Source: Salirhabdus salicampi (GTDB lineage: Bacteria; Bacillota; Bacilli; Bacillales; Alkalibacillaceae). From it: a stretch of 64,000 nt of DNA. Each line of letters begins with the position of its first letter. Position 1 is the stretch's first letter. Positions 1-8,673 of the stretch are shown piece after piece. The stretch covers positions 806,001 to 870,000 of the forward strand of contig NZ_JANBWE010000001.1 of NCBI RefSeq assembly GCF_024259515.1, read 5' to 3'. The notes under the pieces are model-generated. The model made no database searches. It worked only from the letters and a program-made list of their open reading frames with translations, and had not been told where the DNA came from. A program made the position numbers and the translations under genes.

Positions 1-792
1 AGACGACCAAAACATAACGTCTTATTTATTTTCCAACCTGCCGAAGAAGGGCCAGGTGGCGCATTACCGATGTTACAAACGGACACAATGAAAAAATGGC
101 GCCCTGATACAGTATTTGCTCTTCATATTGCACCTGAACTGCCAGTAGGTACCGTATCATCAAAAGAAGGGTTATTGTTTGCAAATACTAGTGAATTATT
201 TATTGATTTTCACGGTAAAGGTGGTCATGCAGCATACCCGCATAAGACAAAAGATATGGTCGTCGCAGCGAGCCAATTTGTTGTAGATATTCAACAAATT
301 ATTGCACGGATGATTGATCCTCTAGATTCAGCAGTTATAACCGTTGGCAAAATGGAAGGTGGATTTGTTCAAAATGTAATTGCTGAACATGCTCGTTTAG
401 AAGGAACAATTCGAACGTTAACACCTGAAGCAATGACTTTTATTAAAGAAAAAATCGAAAAGTATATAGAAGCGATTGAACTCCGTTATGATTGTCAAGG
501 AACTGTGGATTACGGCTCGAATTATTATCAAGTATATAATGACCGTACGTATGTAGACCAATTTTCATCAACCCTATCTAACGTTGGGGTTCGATTTGTA
601 GAAGCACCTACAGCGATGACTGGTGAAGATTTTGGTTACATGTTGAAAGAAATACCTGGTTTTATGTTTTGGTTAGGTGTTAATTCTGATTTCGGTCTAC
701 ATAACGGCCGGTTAAACCCTAAGGAAGAAGCATTAGAAGTAGGGGTGAAAGTCGTTACCGAAATGATTCATCAACTCACTGTCCATGACTGA
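1..792 (+). CDS. ykuR: N-acetyldiaminopimelate deacetylase, 5'-truncated by window edge
   Basis: M20-family metallo-deacetylase that releases acetate from N-acetyl-LL-diaminopimelate in the acetylase branch of lysine/peptidoglycan DAP synthesis; cytoplasmic. The frame is open from base 1; the visible 263 residues are the C-terminal two thirds of a roughly 370-residue family. The M20 motif [11 protein letters not shown], the dimerisation-domain [11 protein letters not shown] and the late metal-ligand TGEDFG and GLHNGRL are all present. It is followed by ykuS, ykuT, ykuU and ykuV homologues as in B. subtilis, which supports YkuR over generic amidohydrolases. Upstream dapD is expected but lies outside the window. 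Confidence 0.9.
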   Translation, partial: RRPKHNVLFIFQPAEEGPGGALPMLQTDTMKKWRPDTVFALHIAPELPVGTVSSKEGLLFANTSELFIDFHGKGGHAAYPHKTKDMVVAASQFVVDIQQIIARMIDPLDSAVITVGKMEGGFVQNVIAEHARLEGTIRTLTPEAMTFIKEKIEKYIEAIELRYDCQGTVDYGSNYYQVYNDRTYVDQFSSTLSNVGVRFVEAPTAMTGEDFGYMLKEIPGFMFWLGVNSDFGLHNGRLNPKEEALEVGVKVVTEMIHQLTVHD

Positions 793-852
793 ATAGATTT
801 ACATCTGTAGGGTAGAATAGGGGAGACAATAATCAATACAGGAGGAATTGTC

Positions 853-1107
853 ATGAACCGCATTGGTGTTGAGCAATCATTAACAGATGTAAAACAAGCT
901 CTACAAGAAAAGGGTTACGATGTTGTTGATCTTGAACGTATGGAGGATGCAGCAAATTGTGAATGTTGTGTAGTAACTGGCTTAGATCAAAATGTGATGG
1001 GGATGACAGCGGATGTACCAGGTGGAGCAGTTATTCAAGCGAAAGGTTTAACAGCAGAAGATGTCATCCATGAAGTAGAAGAACGATTAGAGCAGCAAGG
1101 ATCATAA
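853..1107 (+). CDS. ykuS: UPF0180 family protein YkuS
   Basis: Small 84-residue protein of unknown function in the UPF0180/YkuS family. It starts MNRIGVEQSL and has a CECC cluster near residue 36 followed by a glycine-rich VPGGAVI segment, typical of the family as I know it. The GGAGG at about 841-845 is well spaced for this ATG. It lies 60 bp after ykuR and before a terminator, so it is probably cotranscribed with ykuR. No catalytic motif is evident. Confidence 0.85.
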   Translation: MNRIGVEQSLTDVKQALQEKGYDVVDLERMEDAANCECCVVTGLDQNVMGMTADVPGGAVIQAKGLTAEDVIHEVEERLEQQGS

Positions 1108-1133
1108 AAGCAGCGGAAAGCTGCTTTTTTTCT
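1107..1133 (+). terminator. Rho-independent terminator after ykuS
   Basis: Stem AAAGCAGC / GCTGCTTT with a GGAAA loop followed by a run of Ts; it begins at the last base of the ykuS stop codon. Confidence 0.85.
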
Positions 1134-1165
1134 CATCATAAAGACATATATAGGGGAGAAAGGCT

Positions 1166-2446
1166 ATGATCGGTTTCAACATGTTTATGGTAGTCGTTCT
1201 ACTTGTGTTAACTGCATTTTTTGTTGCAAGTGAATTTGCGATTGTAAAGGTGAGGAAAAGTCAGTTAAATATGTTGTTGGAAGAAGGTCATCCCAAGGCA
1301 AAGATGGCCTTACACGTCGTAGATCATTTAGATGATTATTTGTCTGCATGCCAGCTCGGGATTACAGTGACAGCGTTAGGATTAGGATGGCTTGGTGAGC
1401 CGACGTTCCATCATTTGCTATACCCTTTGTTTCACATGGCGGAAATACCAGAGACGGTCGCCCATACAATATCCTTTTTAATTGCATTTTTGTTTGTAAC
1501 TTTTTTACATGTTGTCTTAGGTGAGCTTGCTCCGAAAACAGTAGCTATTCAAAGGGCAGAGGCCATTACGCTTCGTTTTGCACGACCATTAATATGGTTT
1601 CACCGCATAATGTTTCCTTTCATATGGCTTTTAAATGGCTCAGGTAACTTAGTTGTCCGGATGTTCGGCTTTAAATCGGCTAACGAGCAAGAAGAAGCTC
1701 ATAGCGAGGAAGAATTGCGGCATATTTTATCGGAAAGCTTTCAAAAAGGGGAAATTAATCGCTCTGAGTATGAGTATGTAGACCGGATTTTTAAGTTTGA
1801 TAATCGTACAGCAAAAGAGATTATGATTCCAAGAACAGACATGGCCGTTGTTGATATTGAGGACTCTTTACAGTCCATCATCGCCCAAATGAAAAGCGAA
1901 AGATATACGAGGTATCCCGTTGTGCAAGGGGATCGGGATCATGTCATTGGTATGATTCATATTAAGGAAATATTTATAGATGGAATGAAAATCGAATCGA
2001 TAAAACCTTTTATCCGTCCTGTGATGAAAGTGTTTGAAAATATCCCTATACATGAACTCCTTGTCAAATTACAAAGAGAGCGTACACAACTAGCCATACT
2101 AATGGATGAATACGGTGGCACATCAGGGCTTGTTACATTAGAGGATATTTTAGAGGAGATCGTAGGAGAAATTCGTGACGAATTCGACCACGAAGAACAG
2201 CTTCCATATAAAAAAGTAAATGAAGAACATTACGTTGTTGATGGAAAAATGTCGATTCAAGATTTAAATGAACTCATTGATATTGAATTGGACAATCATG
2301 AAATTGATACAATTTCTGGTTGGATATATACGCAAGATATTGATGCGAAAGAGGGGACAACAGTACATTATGGAGATTTTCGTTTTACTGTGGTAAACAA
2401 AGAAGGAGGGCAAATTAAACAAATCGAAGTTCGCCGGGATGATTAA
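1166..2446 (+). CDS. HlyC/CorC (CNNM-DUF21) family membrane protein
   Basis: 426-residue integral membrane protein with an N-terminal DUF21/CNNM transmembrane domain (about residues 1-180, several hydrophobic helices), a paired CBS module (about 205-330, with IMIPRTDM and LAILMDEYGGTSGLVTLEDILEEIVGEI) and a C-terminal CorC_HlyC FAD-like domain (about 345-425). The family includes Mg2+ efflux/homeostasis proteins such as MpfA (YhdP) and several paralogues in bacilli; the 'hemolysin' name is historical. GGGGAG precedes the ATG. It converges with the next gene with only 5 bp between stops. Which paralogue this is cannot be decided here. Confidence 0.88.
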   Translation: MIGFNMFMVVVLLVLTAFFVASEFAIVKVRKSQLNMLLEEGHPKAKMALHVVDHLDDYLSACQLGITVTALGLGWLGEPTFHHLLYPLFHMAEIPETVAHTISFLIAFLFVTFLHVVLGELAPKTVAIQRAEAITLRFARPLIWFHRIMFPFIWLLNGSGNLVVRMFGFKSANEQEEAHSEEELRHILSESFQKGEINRSEYEYVDRIFKFDNRTAKEIMIPRTDMAVVDIEDSLQSIIAQMKSERYTRYPVVQGDRDHVIGMIHIKEIFIDGMKIESIKPFIRPVMKVFENIPIHELLVKLQRERTQLAILMDEYGGTSGLVTLEDILEEIVGEIRDEFDHEEQLPYKKVNEEHYVVDGKMSIQDLNELIDIELDNHEIDTISGWIYTQDIDAKEGTTVHYGDFRFTVVNKEGGQIKQIEVRRDD

Positions 2447-2451
2447 TGAAA

Positions 2452-2988
2452 TCATTTGTCAATTGATTCGTTACCATCTTTTAGATCGTGGATTTTCTCT
2501 CGTGCCTGCTCGTCACTTTTATCTCCTGTTATTTCTGTATATTGGTCTGATCTTTTCGCAATACCTTCGATTACATGATTGTTAACCTGTTCAGTCATCC
2601 TTTCTATGAAGGTAATGTCCTTGCTTAATAATTGTTCTGCAATATATATTTTAGCCATTTCATAATAACGTTTAGCTTCCTCATTCGTTTGGGCACTCAT
2701 AAGTTGGTTTTTCAATTTATGATATGTTTGATGTTTTATGAAAAACTGTCGTAATGAATTTGGATAATCATCACTATCCTGAACCAGTTTACCTAACGGA
2801 GGTTGTTGATATTGAGTTTGTCGCTTTTCATGTTCATATCGGGCGAATGCAAGCTTTTGTAATAGTTGATAGGAAGTTTGCATCGCGCTTAATTCTTTTG
2901 TAGATTTACATTTTTTTATTCGTTTTCGTAGTAAATGAAGTGTTTGATATTCCTCCTTCGTTAAATATTTCGATAATGTAAATTTCAT
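2452..2988 (-). CDS. Hypothetical protein, 178 aa, helical and charged
   Basis: I do not recognise this protein. It has no signal peptide or membrane segment; it is rich in Lys, Glu and Gln, starts MKFTLSKYLTKEEYQTLHLLRKRIKKC, and looks mostly alpha-helical. The ATG is preceded by GGGGGGAAGG. It sits between a CNNM protein (convergent) and ykuT (same strand, about 190 bp upstream with a terminator between), so it is probably monocistronic. Confidence 0.6.
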   Translation of the reverse strand: MKFTLSKYLTKEEYQTLHLLRKRIKKCKSTKELSAMQTSYQLLQKLAFARYEHEKRQTQYQQPPLGKLVQDSDDYPNSLRQFFIKHQTYHKLKNQLMSAQTNEEAKRYYEMAKIYIAEQLLSKDITFIERMTEQVNNHVIEGIAKRSDQYTEITGDKSDEQAREKIHDLKDGNESIDK

Positions 2989-3126
2989 AACCTTCCCCCC
3001 TAGAGTCTATAATCTATGAACCACAGTTTTCTATCATTATTATACTTCAGTGTTCCGTAATGGTACCTATGAAATAACCTATTTTTATACCCATTTCATC
3101 TATTAAGTATCCCTCACGAGCGTTTG

Positions 3127-3170
3127 CAAAAAAAAAGCGTGTAAAATAGATAATTCAACTTTACACGCTT
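3127..3170 (-). terminator. Terminator of ykuT (minus strand)
   Basis: AAGCGTGTAAA (3135-3145) pairs with TTTACACGCTT (3160-3170); read on the minus strand the stem is followed by a long T run (A run at 3128-3136). Confidence 0.85.
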
Positions 3171-3175
3171 GCGAA

Positions 3176-4024
3176 TTATTTGCTTTCTGACTTTTGTTGA
3201 ATGAGTACACGGTGTGGGAAAGGTATCTCAATCCCTGCTTGATCTAGTGCTTCTTTTAGCTTTTGTCTTAGTGCCCGTTCTACGCTCCATTGTTCCATGC
3301 TTACGGTTTTTGCTATTACACGAATGACTACATCAGATGACCCGAGAGATTGTACCCCTAATACGTCCGGTCCTTCTTCAATTCGTTCATCGCTGGCCGC
3401 AAACTCTTCGCAAACACGTTTTAACACTTTGACAGCTTCATCAATATTTTCACCGTAGGCGATACCTATATCTACTAGTGCTCTCATCGTTCCTCGAGAA
3501 TGATTACTCACATTAGATATGTCTCGATTTGGAATATAATGTAGTGTGCCATCAAAATCACGTAGCTTTAACGTTTTAAGCCCTATTTCTTCAACAATTC
3601 CTGAAAGGCCTGCTACAGATATATAATCATCTACATCAATTTGACGTTCCAATAATATGAAAAAACCTGTAACGACATCACTTACAAGACCTTGCGCCCC
3701 AAACCCGATGGCTAGCCCAAGTATTCCTGCACCGGCTAATAGCGGTCCAATAGGGATTTGTAAAATGCTTAAAACGGTAACAATCATCATGAAAAATAAA
3801 ACATAAGAATACGTGCTTAGCATTAATTTTTCTAATGTCTTTGCTCTTCCTTCAGACAATTTTTGTTGTTCCGTCATCTTTGTCATCGACGTTGTAATGA
3901 TTTTTCTTCCTAATGGTTTGGCAATAGCGTATGCAATTAATATGAGAATGATTTTAAGACTAACAGCGAAAAACTGTTGGATTAATGAGTCGAAGTCAAT
4001 GTTTAAATTTGCGAAAAATTCCAT
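3176..4024 (-). CDS. ykuT: Small-conductance mechanosensitive channel, MscS family
   Basis: 282-residue MscS-family channel that would release osmolytes on hypo-osmotic shock. It has a first helix at about residues 15-38, further helices at about 70-110 with the glycine/alanine-rich pore helix (GPLLAGAGILGLAIGFGAQGLVSDV), then the soluble beta domain with DVDDYISVAGLSGIVEEIGLKT and the cytoplasmic vestibule ending IPFPHRVL. Size matches YkuT (about 267 aa) better than larger MscS paralogues. It lies between ykuS and ykuU as in B. subtilis, but on the opposite strand with its own terminator. Confidence 0.88.
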   Translation of the reverse strand: MEFFANLNIDFDSLIQQFFAVSLKIILILIAYAIAKPLGRKIITTSMTKMTEQQKLSEGRAKTLEKLMLSTYSYVLFFMMIVTVLSILQIPIGPLLAGAGILGLAIGFGAQGLVSDVVTGFFILLERQIDVDDYISVAGLSGIVEEIGLKTLKLRDFDGTLHYIPNRDISNVSNHSRGTMRALVDIGIAYGENIDEAVKVLKRVCEEFAASDERIEEGPDVLGVQSLGSSDVVIRVIAKTVSMEQWSVERALRQKLKEALDQAGIEIPFPHRVLIQQKSESK

Positions 4025-4222
4025 TCTATTTTGTTCTCCTCCTAATGCTCATTTCCAATATGTACGGTATTTGTTATTCCACGAATTGGCAACCGTTAAT
4101 CATATTCTCTATATTTTAACTGAAAATGGTTGTGAAAAAAATGAATTCTATTAGACGTAATGCCCATAATACGGTATAAAATTGGTAAGATTTGTACAGA
4201 TTACATTAATTATTAATAAAAA

Positions 4223-4251
4223 TTGACTTCAATTAATAGTCTCGTTATAAT
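4223..4251 (+). promoter_or_regulatory. SigA-type promoter of ykuU
   Basis: TTGACT (4223-4228), 17 bp spacer, TATAAT (4246-4251), 42 bp upstream of the ykuU start. Just upstream, 4204-4218 has an AT-rich inverted repeat (ATTAATTATTAAT core) that partly matches the PerR-box pattern; that identification is weak. Confidence 0.75.
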
Positions 4252-4293
4252 AATTTCTGTGCCGACAACAAACAACAAATGGAGGGATTACAT

Positions 4294-4842
4294 ATGGCAG
4301 AACGCATGGTAGGAAAACAAGCACCACGCTTTGAAATGGATGCTGTATTGCCAAGCAAAGAGTTTGGAAAAGTTAGTTTGGAAGAAAATATGAAAAATGA
4401 CAAGTGGACTGTATTGTTCTTTTATCCAATGGACTTCACTTTTGTATGTCCAACAGAGATAACAGCAATGTCAGACCGCTATGACGAATTTGAAGACTTA
4501 GATGCAGAGGTTGTTGGAGTATCTACAGATACAATCCACACACACCTAGCATGGATTAACACTAGCCGTGAAGACAATGGTCTAGAGCAATTGCGTTATC
4601 CTCTAGCTGCTGACACCAATCATGCAGTATCCCGTGAATACGGTGTTCTAATTGAAGAAGAAGGTGTCGCACTTCGTGGTCTATTCATTATCGACCCTGA
4701 TGGTGAATTGAAGTACCAAACTGTATTCCATAATGATGTTGGCCGTGATGTTGATGAGACATTACGTGTACTTCAAGCCCTTCAAACTGGTGGACTTTGC
4801 CCGGCTAACTGGAAGCCAGGTCAAAAAACCCTTACTGTATAA
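4294..4842 (+). CDS. ykuU: 2-Cys peroxiredoxin YkuU
   Basis: Thiol peroxidase of the AhpC/Prx1 group that reduces peroxides; cytoplasmic. Peroxidatic Cys52 lies in FYPMDFTFVCPTEI and the resolving Cys near residue 169 in GGLCPANWKPGQ. The start is set at 4294 (MAERMVG), seven bases after GGAGGG; an in-frame ATG at 4279 overlaps that ribosome-binding site and is rejected. Its neighbour ykuV encodes a thioredoxin-like protein that could be a redox partner. A terminator separates the two, so they may be partly independently expressed. Confidence 0.93.
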   Translation: MAERMVGKQAPRFEMDAVLPSKEFGKVSLEENMKNDKWTVLFFYPMDFTFVCPTEITAMSDRYDEFEDLDAEVVGVSTDTIHTHLAWINTSREDNGLEQLRYPLAADTNHAVSREYGVLIEEEGVALRGLFIIDPDGELKYQTVFHNDVGRDVDETLRVLQALQTGGLCPANWKPGQKTLTV

Positions 4843-4856
4843 TCTTTGAAACTAGT

Positions 4857-4887
4857 AAGGTCTAACACTATGTTGTTAGACCTTTTT
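4857..4887 (+). terminator. Terminator between ykuU and ykuV
   Basis: AAGGTCTAAC (4857-4866) pairs with GTTAGACCTT (4875-4884), followed by Ts. Confidence 0.85.
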
Positions 4888-4916
4888 TACTTAATCTGTC
4901 TAAGGGAGGTAGAATG

Positions 4917-5363
4917 ATGCGTTTACGTGATGAAATGCCCGAATTATCAGGTGAAACAGCTTGGTTTAACGGATCGGTTTCTAGAGAAGATTTGGTAGGA
5001 GATAAGCCAACCCTAATCCACTTTTGGTCTGTAAGTTGTGGCTTATGTAAAGAAGCAATGCCGAAGGTAAATGAATTTCGTGATCAATATCAAGATAAAC
5101 TAAATGTTATTGCAGTCCATATGCCTCGTTCTGAAAAAGACTTAGATCTTGATCAAATTAAAGCAGTGGCGGAACAACATGAAATCACACAACCTATATT
5201 TGTAGATAATGAACATAAACTAACAGATGCCTTTGAAAATCAATATGTACCAGCATATTACGTATTTGATGAGGAAGGAAAGCTTCGCCATTTCCAAGCA
5301 GGAGGAAAAGGCATGAAAATGTTAGAAAAGCGTGTGAATCGTGTTTTAGGTGAACCAAAATAA
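4917..5363 (+). CDS. ykuV: Thiol-disulfide oxidoreductase YkuV
   Basis: 148-residue thioredoxin-fold protein without a signal peptide; YkuV of B. subtilis is a cytosolic thiol-disulfide oxidoreductase. The redox motif Cys41-Gly-Leu-Cys44 sits in HFWSVSCGLCKEAMP, and the cis-Pro region is YVPAYYVFD. The second of two adjacent ATGs (4917) is chosen because GGGAGG at 4904-4909 is seven bases away and the product then begins MRLRDEMPEL like its homologues. Confidence 0.92.
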   Translation: MRLRDEMPELSGETAWFNGSVSREDLVGDKPTLIHFWSVSCGLCKEAMPKVNEFRDQYQDKLNVIAVHMPRSEKDLDLDQIKAVAEQHEITQPIFVDNEHKLTDAFENQYVPAYYVFDEEGKLRHFQAGGKGMKMLEKRVNRVLGEPK

Positions 5364-5371
5364 TAACGATA

Positions 5372-5400
5372 AAAGCCCCAATCATGTTTTGGGGCTTTTT
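5372..5400. terminator. Bidirectional terminator, ykuV / splB
   Basis: Stem AAAGCCCCAA with TTGGGGCTTT and flanking A and T runs, between convergent ykuV and splB; the splB stop codon overlaps its right edge. Confidence 0.85.
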
Positions 5401-6430
5401 ACGTGAAATAAGCAATTTCAGCTTCTGGGAAGTGGCTATGCACATAGTCACTAAGAGTTTCTTTCATATCCTGTTGATCTTCTTTCGGATAAACGTACTT
5501 TCCAATCCCGTATTTCCCCCAACGATATTGGCGTTTATTTTCCTCCATTTCCAACTTTGTCATAGGATAATTTTTTAATATGGTATTTTTTGCCGGTTTC
5601 GTGAACCGGTGCTGAATTAATTCAAACGTAAGGTTTTTACGGGCATGGTGTGGAAGGTAGGCATCAAGTTGCTCAAATAGTTCCTTATACCCTTCTTTCC
5701 AAGTATCGTCGTATAAATAGATAGGCGCAACAATAAATCCTAAAGGATAATCGGCCTCAGCGACCTTGGCAGCAGCTTCGATTCGGTCCTTTAATCTAGA
5801 AGTGCCAGGTTCGAAGTATTTAATGACGTAATCTGCATTCACACTAAATCGAAATCTTGTTTTCCCTTTATGATCGGCATCGAGTAAGTGGTCCACATGG
5901 GAAAATTTCGTTACGAAACGGAGCTTGCCATAAGTTGATTTGCCAAAGTGTTCGATCGCCTGTTTTAACGAATGTGTAAGATGATCGACTCCAACAATGT
6001 CAGATGTACAAGATGCTTCAAAACGTGTCTCCTCTGGAGCTCGTTCTTCCATATATTGATCTGCTGCATCAAATATTTCTTCGACATTTACGTATGTTCG
6101 AATATATGGTTTACTTCCCATTGTTGTTTGCAAATAGCAATAATGACAATGCCCCATGCACCCTGTTGCCAGTGGAATGGCATACTCTGCTGAAGGCTTG
6201 GACGTGTCAAATTTTAATGTTTTCCTTACCCCAACGACTAGTGTTGATTTAGCAATTCGGTATTTTTGAAAATCGTTTTCCCCTGGTAAGTTTCGTACTT
6301 GGTTATGTGAAGTAGTTTCACGTATTTCTATGCCATCCTTTTCGAACTTTTCCTTTAATTTTTTTCCTAAGGAGTATTCAAGGGCGCGTGGCTCAATATA
6401 AACCAGCTGGGGTACGAACGGCTTTACCAT
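5399..6430 (-). CDS. splB: Spore photoproduct lyase
   Basis: Radical-SAM enzyme that reverses the spore photoproduct (5-thyminyl-5,6-dihydrothymine) in germinating spores using a [4Fe-4S] cluster. The cluster cysteines are C91, C95 and C98 in GCMGHCHYC, and the conserved hydrogen-donor Cys141 is in EASCTSDIVGVDH; these numbers match the B. subtilis enzyme. Length is 343 aa, close to the usual 342. The start overlaps the end of splA by 7 bp, so the two genes are translationally coupled. Confidence 0.96.
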   Translation of the reverse strand: MVKPFVPQLVYIEPRALEYSLGKKLKEKFEKDGIEIRETTSHNQVRNLPGENDFQKYRIAKSTLVVGVRKTLKFDTSKPSAEYAIPLATGCMGHCHYCYLQTTMGSKPYIRTYVNVEEIFDAADQYMEERAPEETRFEASCTSDIVGVDHLTHSLKQAIEHFGKSTYGKLRFVTKFSHVDHLLDADHKGKTRFRFSVNADYVIKYFEPGTSRLKDRIEAAAKVAEADYPLGFIVAPIYLYDDTWKEGYKELFEQLDAYLPHHARKNLTFELIQHRFTKPAKNTILKNYPMTKLEMEENKRQYRWGKYGIGKYVYPKEDQQDMKETLSDYVHSHFPEAEIAYFT

Positions 6431-6693
6431 AATTCATTCGCTCCTTCTAAATCCCCGAAGTACGTTTCATAAGCTTCAAGTGCTTCTTCCTTCGTTTTAA
6501 AAATAGCTAACTCATCTGACACAGGGTAATACGTTTCATATAAAAATAATGAAATTTCTTCTTCATGGTCTGGGTTTTGCACAATGGCTGCTTCTTGAAT
6601 ATTTGCTACATTTTGAATATGAGGATTTCGATAAATGACATATACGATGTCTCCGGGTTCATATTGCTGGTCGTATGCTTCATGTACATCCAT
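6424..6693 (-). CDS. splA: Transcriptional regulator SplA
   Basis: 89-residue TRAP-like regulator of the spl operon. The longer open frame up to 6738 is rejected: the start at 6693 (MDVHEAYDQQYEPGDIVYVIYRNPH) follows a GGCAGGTG ribosome-binding site and matches the family's N-terminus. It overlaps splB by 7 bp. A forespore (SigG) promoter is expected upstream, but I could not identify a convincing one. Confidence 0.88.
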   Translation of the reverse strand: MDVHEAYDQQYEPGDIVYVIYRNPHIQNVANIQEAAIVQNPDHEEEISLFLYETYYPVSDELAIFKTKEEALEAYETYFGDLEGANELW

Positions 6694-6907
6694 ATTTGAA
6701 CACCTGCCTTTTTTCCTCTTTATGATTATCCTTCCCAAGGATGTATCTTTTTACTGAAAGTAATTGACGGTTAATCGTCTATATAATGTAAAATCTTGTC
6801 GACCTAAAAATTGGTTAAATTCAGATAAAAGGGTAGAAATTTATTTCGATTCCCGATATATTTATATATACGTGCAAAAAAGTGAAACAAAAAAAGGGGG
6901 GAGAACT

Positions 6908-8662
6908 TTGGATACATTTAAAAAATTGATGCACTATTATTGGCCGTTCAAACGGTTTTTGTTCTTATCATTAGTTTTTTTGTTATTCGTAACAGCCATT
7001 ACAGTTATTTATCCAATGATTCTTCAAGTTACCATCGATGAAGTGATCTTAGGAGAAAAGTATGATTATATACCATATATTGCATTTGGCTTTATCGTTA
7101 TTATGGTTATAAAAGGTTTTGCAACCTTCTTTCATCAATACTTAGGTGACTATTTCGGGATTAGGTCAGTATATGAAGTGAGAGATGGTTTGTATAAAAA
7201 ATTACAACGTCTACCGTTCCGATACTACGATAATGCAAAAACAGGTGATATTATGTCACGACTAACAGCGGATGTGGAAGGGTTTCGTTTCTTTTTATCA
7301 TTCGGGTTCTCTGAAGTCATTCGGATCACCTTGTTAATTTTCTTAAGTTTATCTGTCATGTTTTATTATTCCGTACCTTTAACTCTTGTCACAATGGCTG
7401 CAATGCCGTTTTTGGCTGTTGTAGTTTTCAAGTTCGATAAACAGGTGCATCCGGCATTCCGGGGAATCCGTAAATCTTTCGGTAAGTTGAATACGAGAGT
7501 ACAAGAAAACATAAGTGGAATTAACACCGTAAAATCCTTATCTAGAGAAGGTTTTGAAATAAACCGTTTTACAGATCGAAATGAAAATTATCGACAAAAC
7601 TTTTTAAAGACAGCTGACGTTTGGGCGAAGTACTTTCCATTAATGGAGTTTATCGGAAATGTATGTGTTGTTGCTTTACTTTCCTTTGGTGGATATTTAG
7701 TCATTCAAGGTGATGTACGCCTTGGTGAACTAGTGGCATTCTTCAGTCTGGTTTGGTACATTATGTGGCCACTAATGAATTTAGGGTTTGTCATTAATAT
7801 GTTCTCGCAAGCAAAGGCTTCCGGGGAACGTTTGCTAGAGATTTTAGAGGCAGAAGAAGATATCCAAGAGAAAGAGAATGCGATTGTGAAAGAACGTCTA
7901 GAAGGGCACGTTACCTTTGAAGATGTTACGCTAACCTATGTAAAAGACGATGATGAAGCATTGAAAAATATCTCCTTCGATGCTCCTCGAGGAACAGTTG
8001 TCGGACTTATAGGGGCAACCGGATCAGGTAAGACGAGTATTACACAATTAATTACTCGTTTTTACGAGCCTGAAAAAGGAAAAGTGCTCGTTGATGGTGT
8101 AGAAGTTGAAGATTATTCGCTACTAACATTACGTAAAAATATCGGTTTCGTTTTACAAGAATCTTTTCTCTTTTCAACATCCATAAAAGAAAATATTCGT
8201 TACGGAAATCCGGATGCTTCAATGGAAGATGTCATTGATGCAGCGAAACGAGCGCAAGCCCACGATTTTATTATGGAAATGCCTGATGGCTATGACACAA
8301 TGCTTGGTGAACGTGGTATGGGATTGTCTGGGGGACAGAAACAACGAATTGCCATTGCCCGGGCAATTTGTATAAACCCTAGTATCTTAATTTTAGATGA
8401 TGCTACGTCAGCGGTTGATATGGAAACAGAATTTAAAATCCAAAAAGCTTTAAAAGAAGTTATGAAGGATCGTACAACATTCATTATTGCTCACCGTATT
8501 TCCTCATTAAAACATGCTGATGAAATTTTAGTGTTAGAAGATGGGGAAATTGTAGAACGTGGTAAACACGAACATCTGTTGACAAATAACGGACCATATC
8601 AGCGTATTTATGACATTCAGTATCAAGATAAAGAACTAATTATGCAAAGTCAGAAAGGGTAA
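6908..8662 (+). CDS. ABC exporter half-transporter, subunit with degenerate Walker B
   Basis: 584-residue ABC half-transporter: six-helix exporter domain (about 1-310) then a nucleotide-binding domain (about 340-580). Walker A is GATGSGKT near residue 368, the signature is LSGGQKQ, and Walker B ends LILDDATSA, so Asp replaces the catalytic Glu. A TTG at 6908 is chosen because GGGGGGAG lies just upstream and the product then begins near the first helix; the earlier ATG at 6764 would add 48 unlikely residues. It forms a heterodimer with the next gene, 11 bp downstream. Lengths resemble YknU/YknV; the BmrC/BmrD multidrug pair is related. Confidence 0.88.
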   Translation: MDTFKKLMHYYWPFKRFLFLSLVFLLFVTAITVIYPMILQVTIDEVILGEKYDYIPYIAFGFIVIMVIKGFATFFHQYLGDYFGIRSVYEVRDGLYKKLQRLPFRYYDNAKTGDIMSRLTADVEGFRFFLSFGFSEVIRITLLIFLSLSVMFYYSVPLTLVTMAAMPFLAVVVFKFDKQVHPAFRGIRKSFGKLNTRVQENISGINTVKSLSREGFEINRFTDRNENYRQNFLKTADVWAKYFPLMEFIGNVCVVALLSFGGYLVIQGDVRLGELVAFFSLVWYIMWPLMNLGFVINMFSQAKASGERLLEILEAEEDIQEKENAIVKERLEGHVTFEDVTLTYVKDDDEALKNISFDAPRGTVVGLIGATGSGKTSITQLITRFYEPEKGKVLVDGVEVEDYSLLTLRKNIGFVLQESFLFSTSIKENIRYGNPDASMEDVIDAAKRAQAHDFIMEMPDGYDTMLGERGMGLSGGQKQRIAIARAICINPSILILDDATSAVDMETEFKIQKALKEVMKDRTTFIIAHRISSLKHADEILVLEDGEIVERGKHEHLLTNNGPYQRIYDIQYQDKELIMQSQKG

Positions 8663-8673
8663 GGGGGGGAAGT

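Noticed and set aside
6640-6780. SigG promoter for splA-splB
   Set aside because: Only partial matches (for example GATAC then CATAAAG 18 bp later) were found; too weak to list as a feature.
6764-6907. N-terminal extension of the first ABC subunit from ATG 6764
   Set aside because: The 48 extra residues are unlike the family and precede a strong ribosome-binding site with TTG at 6908.
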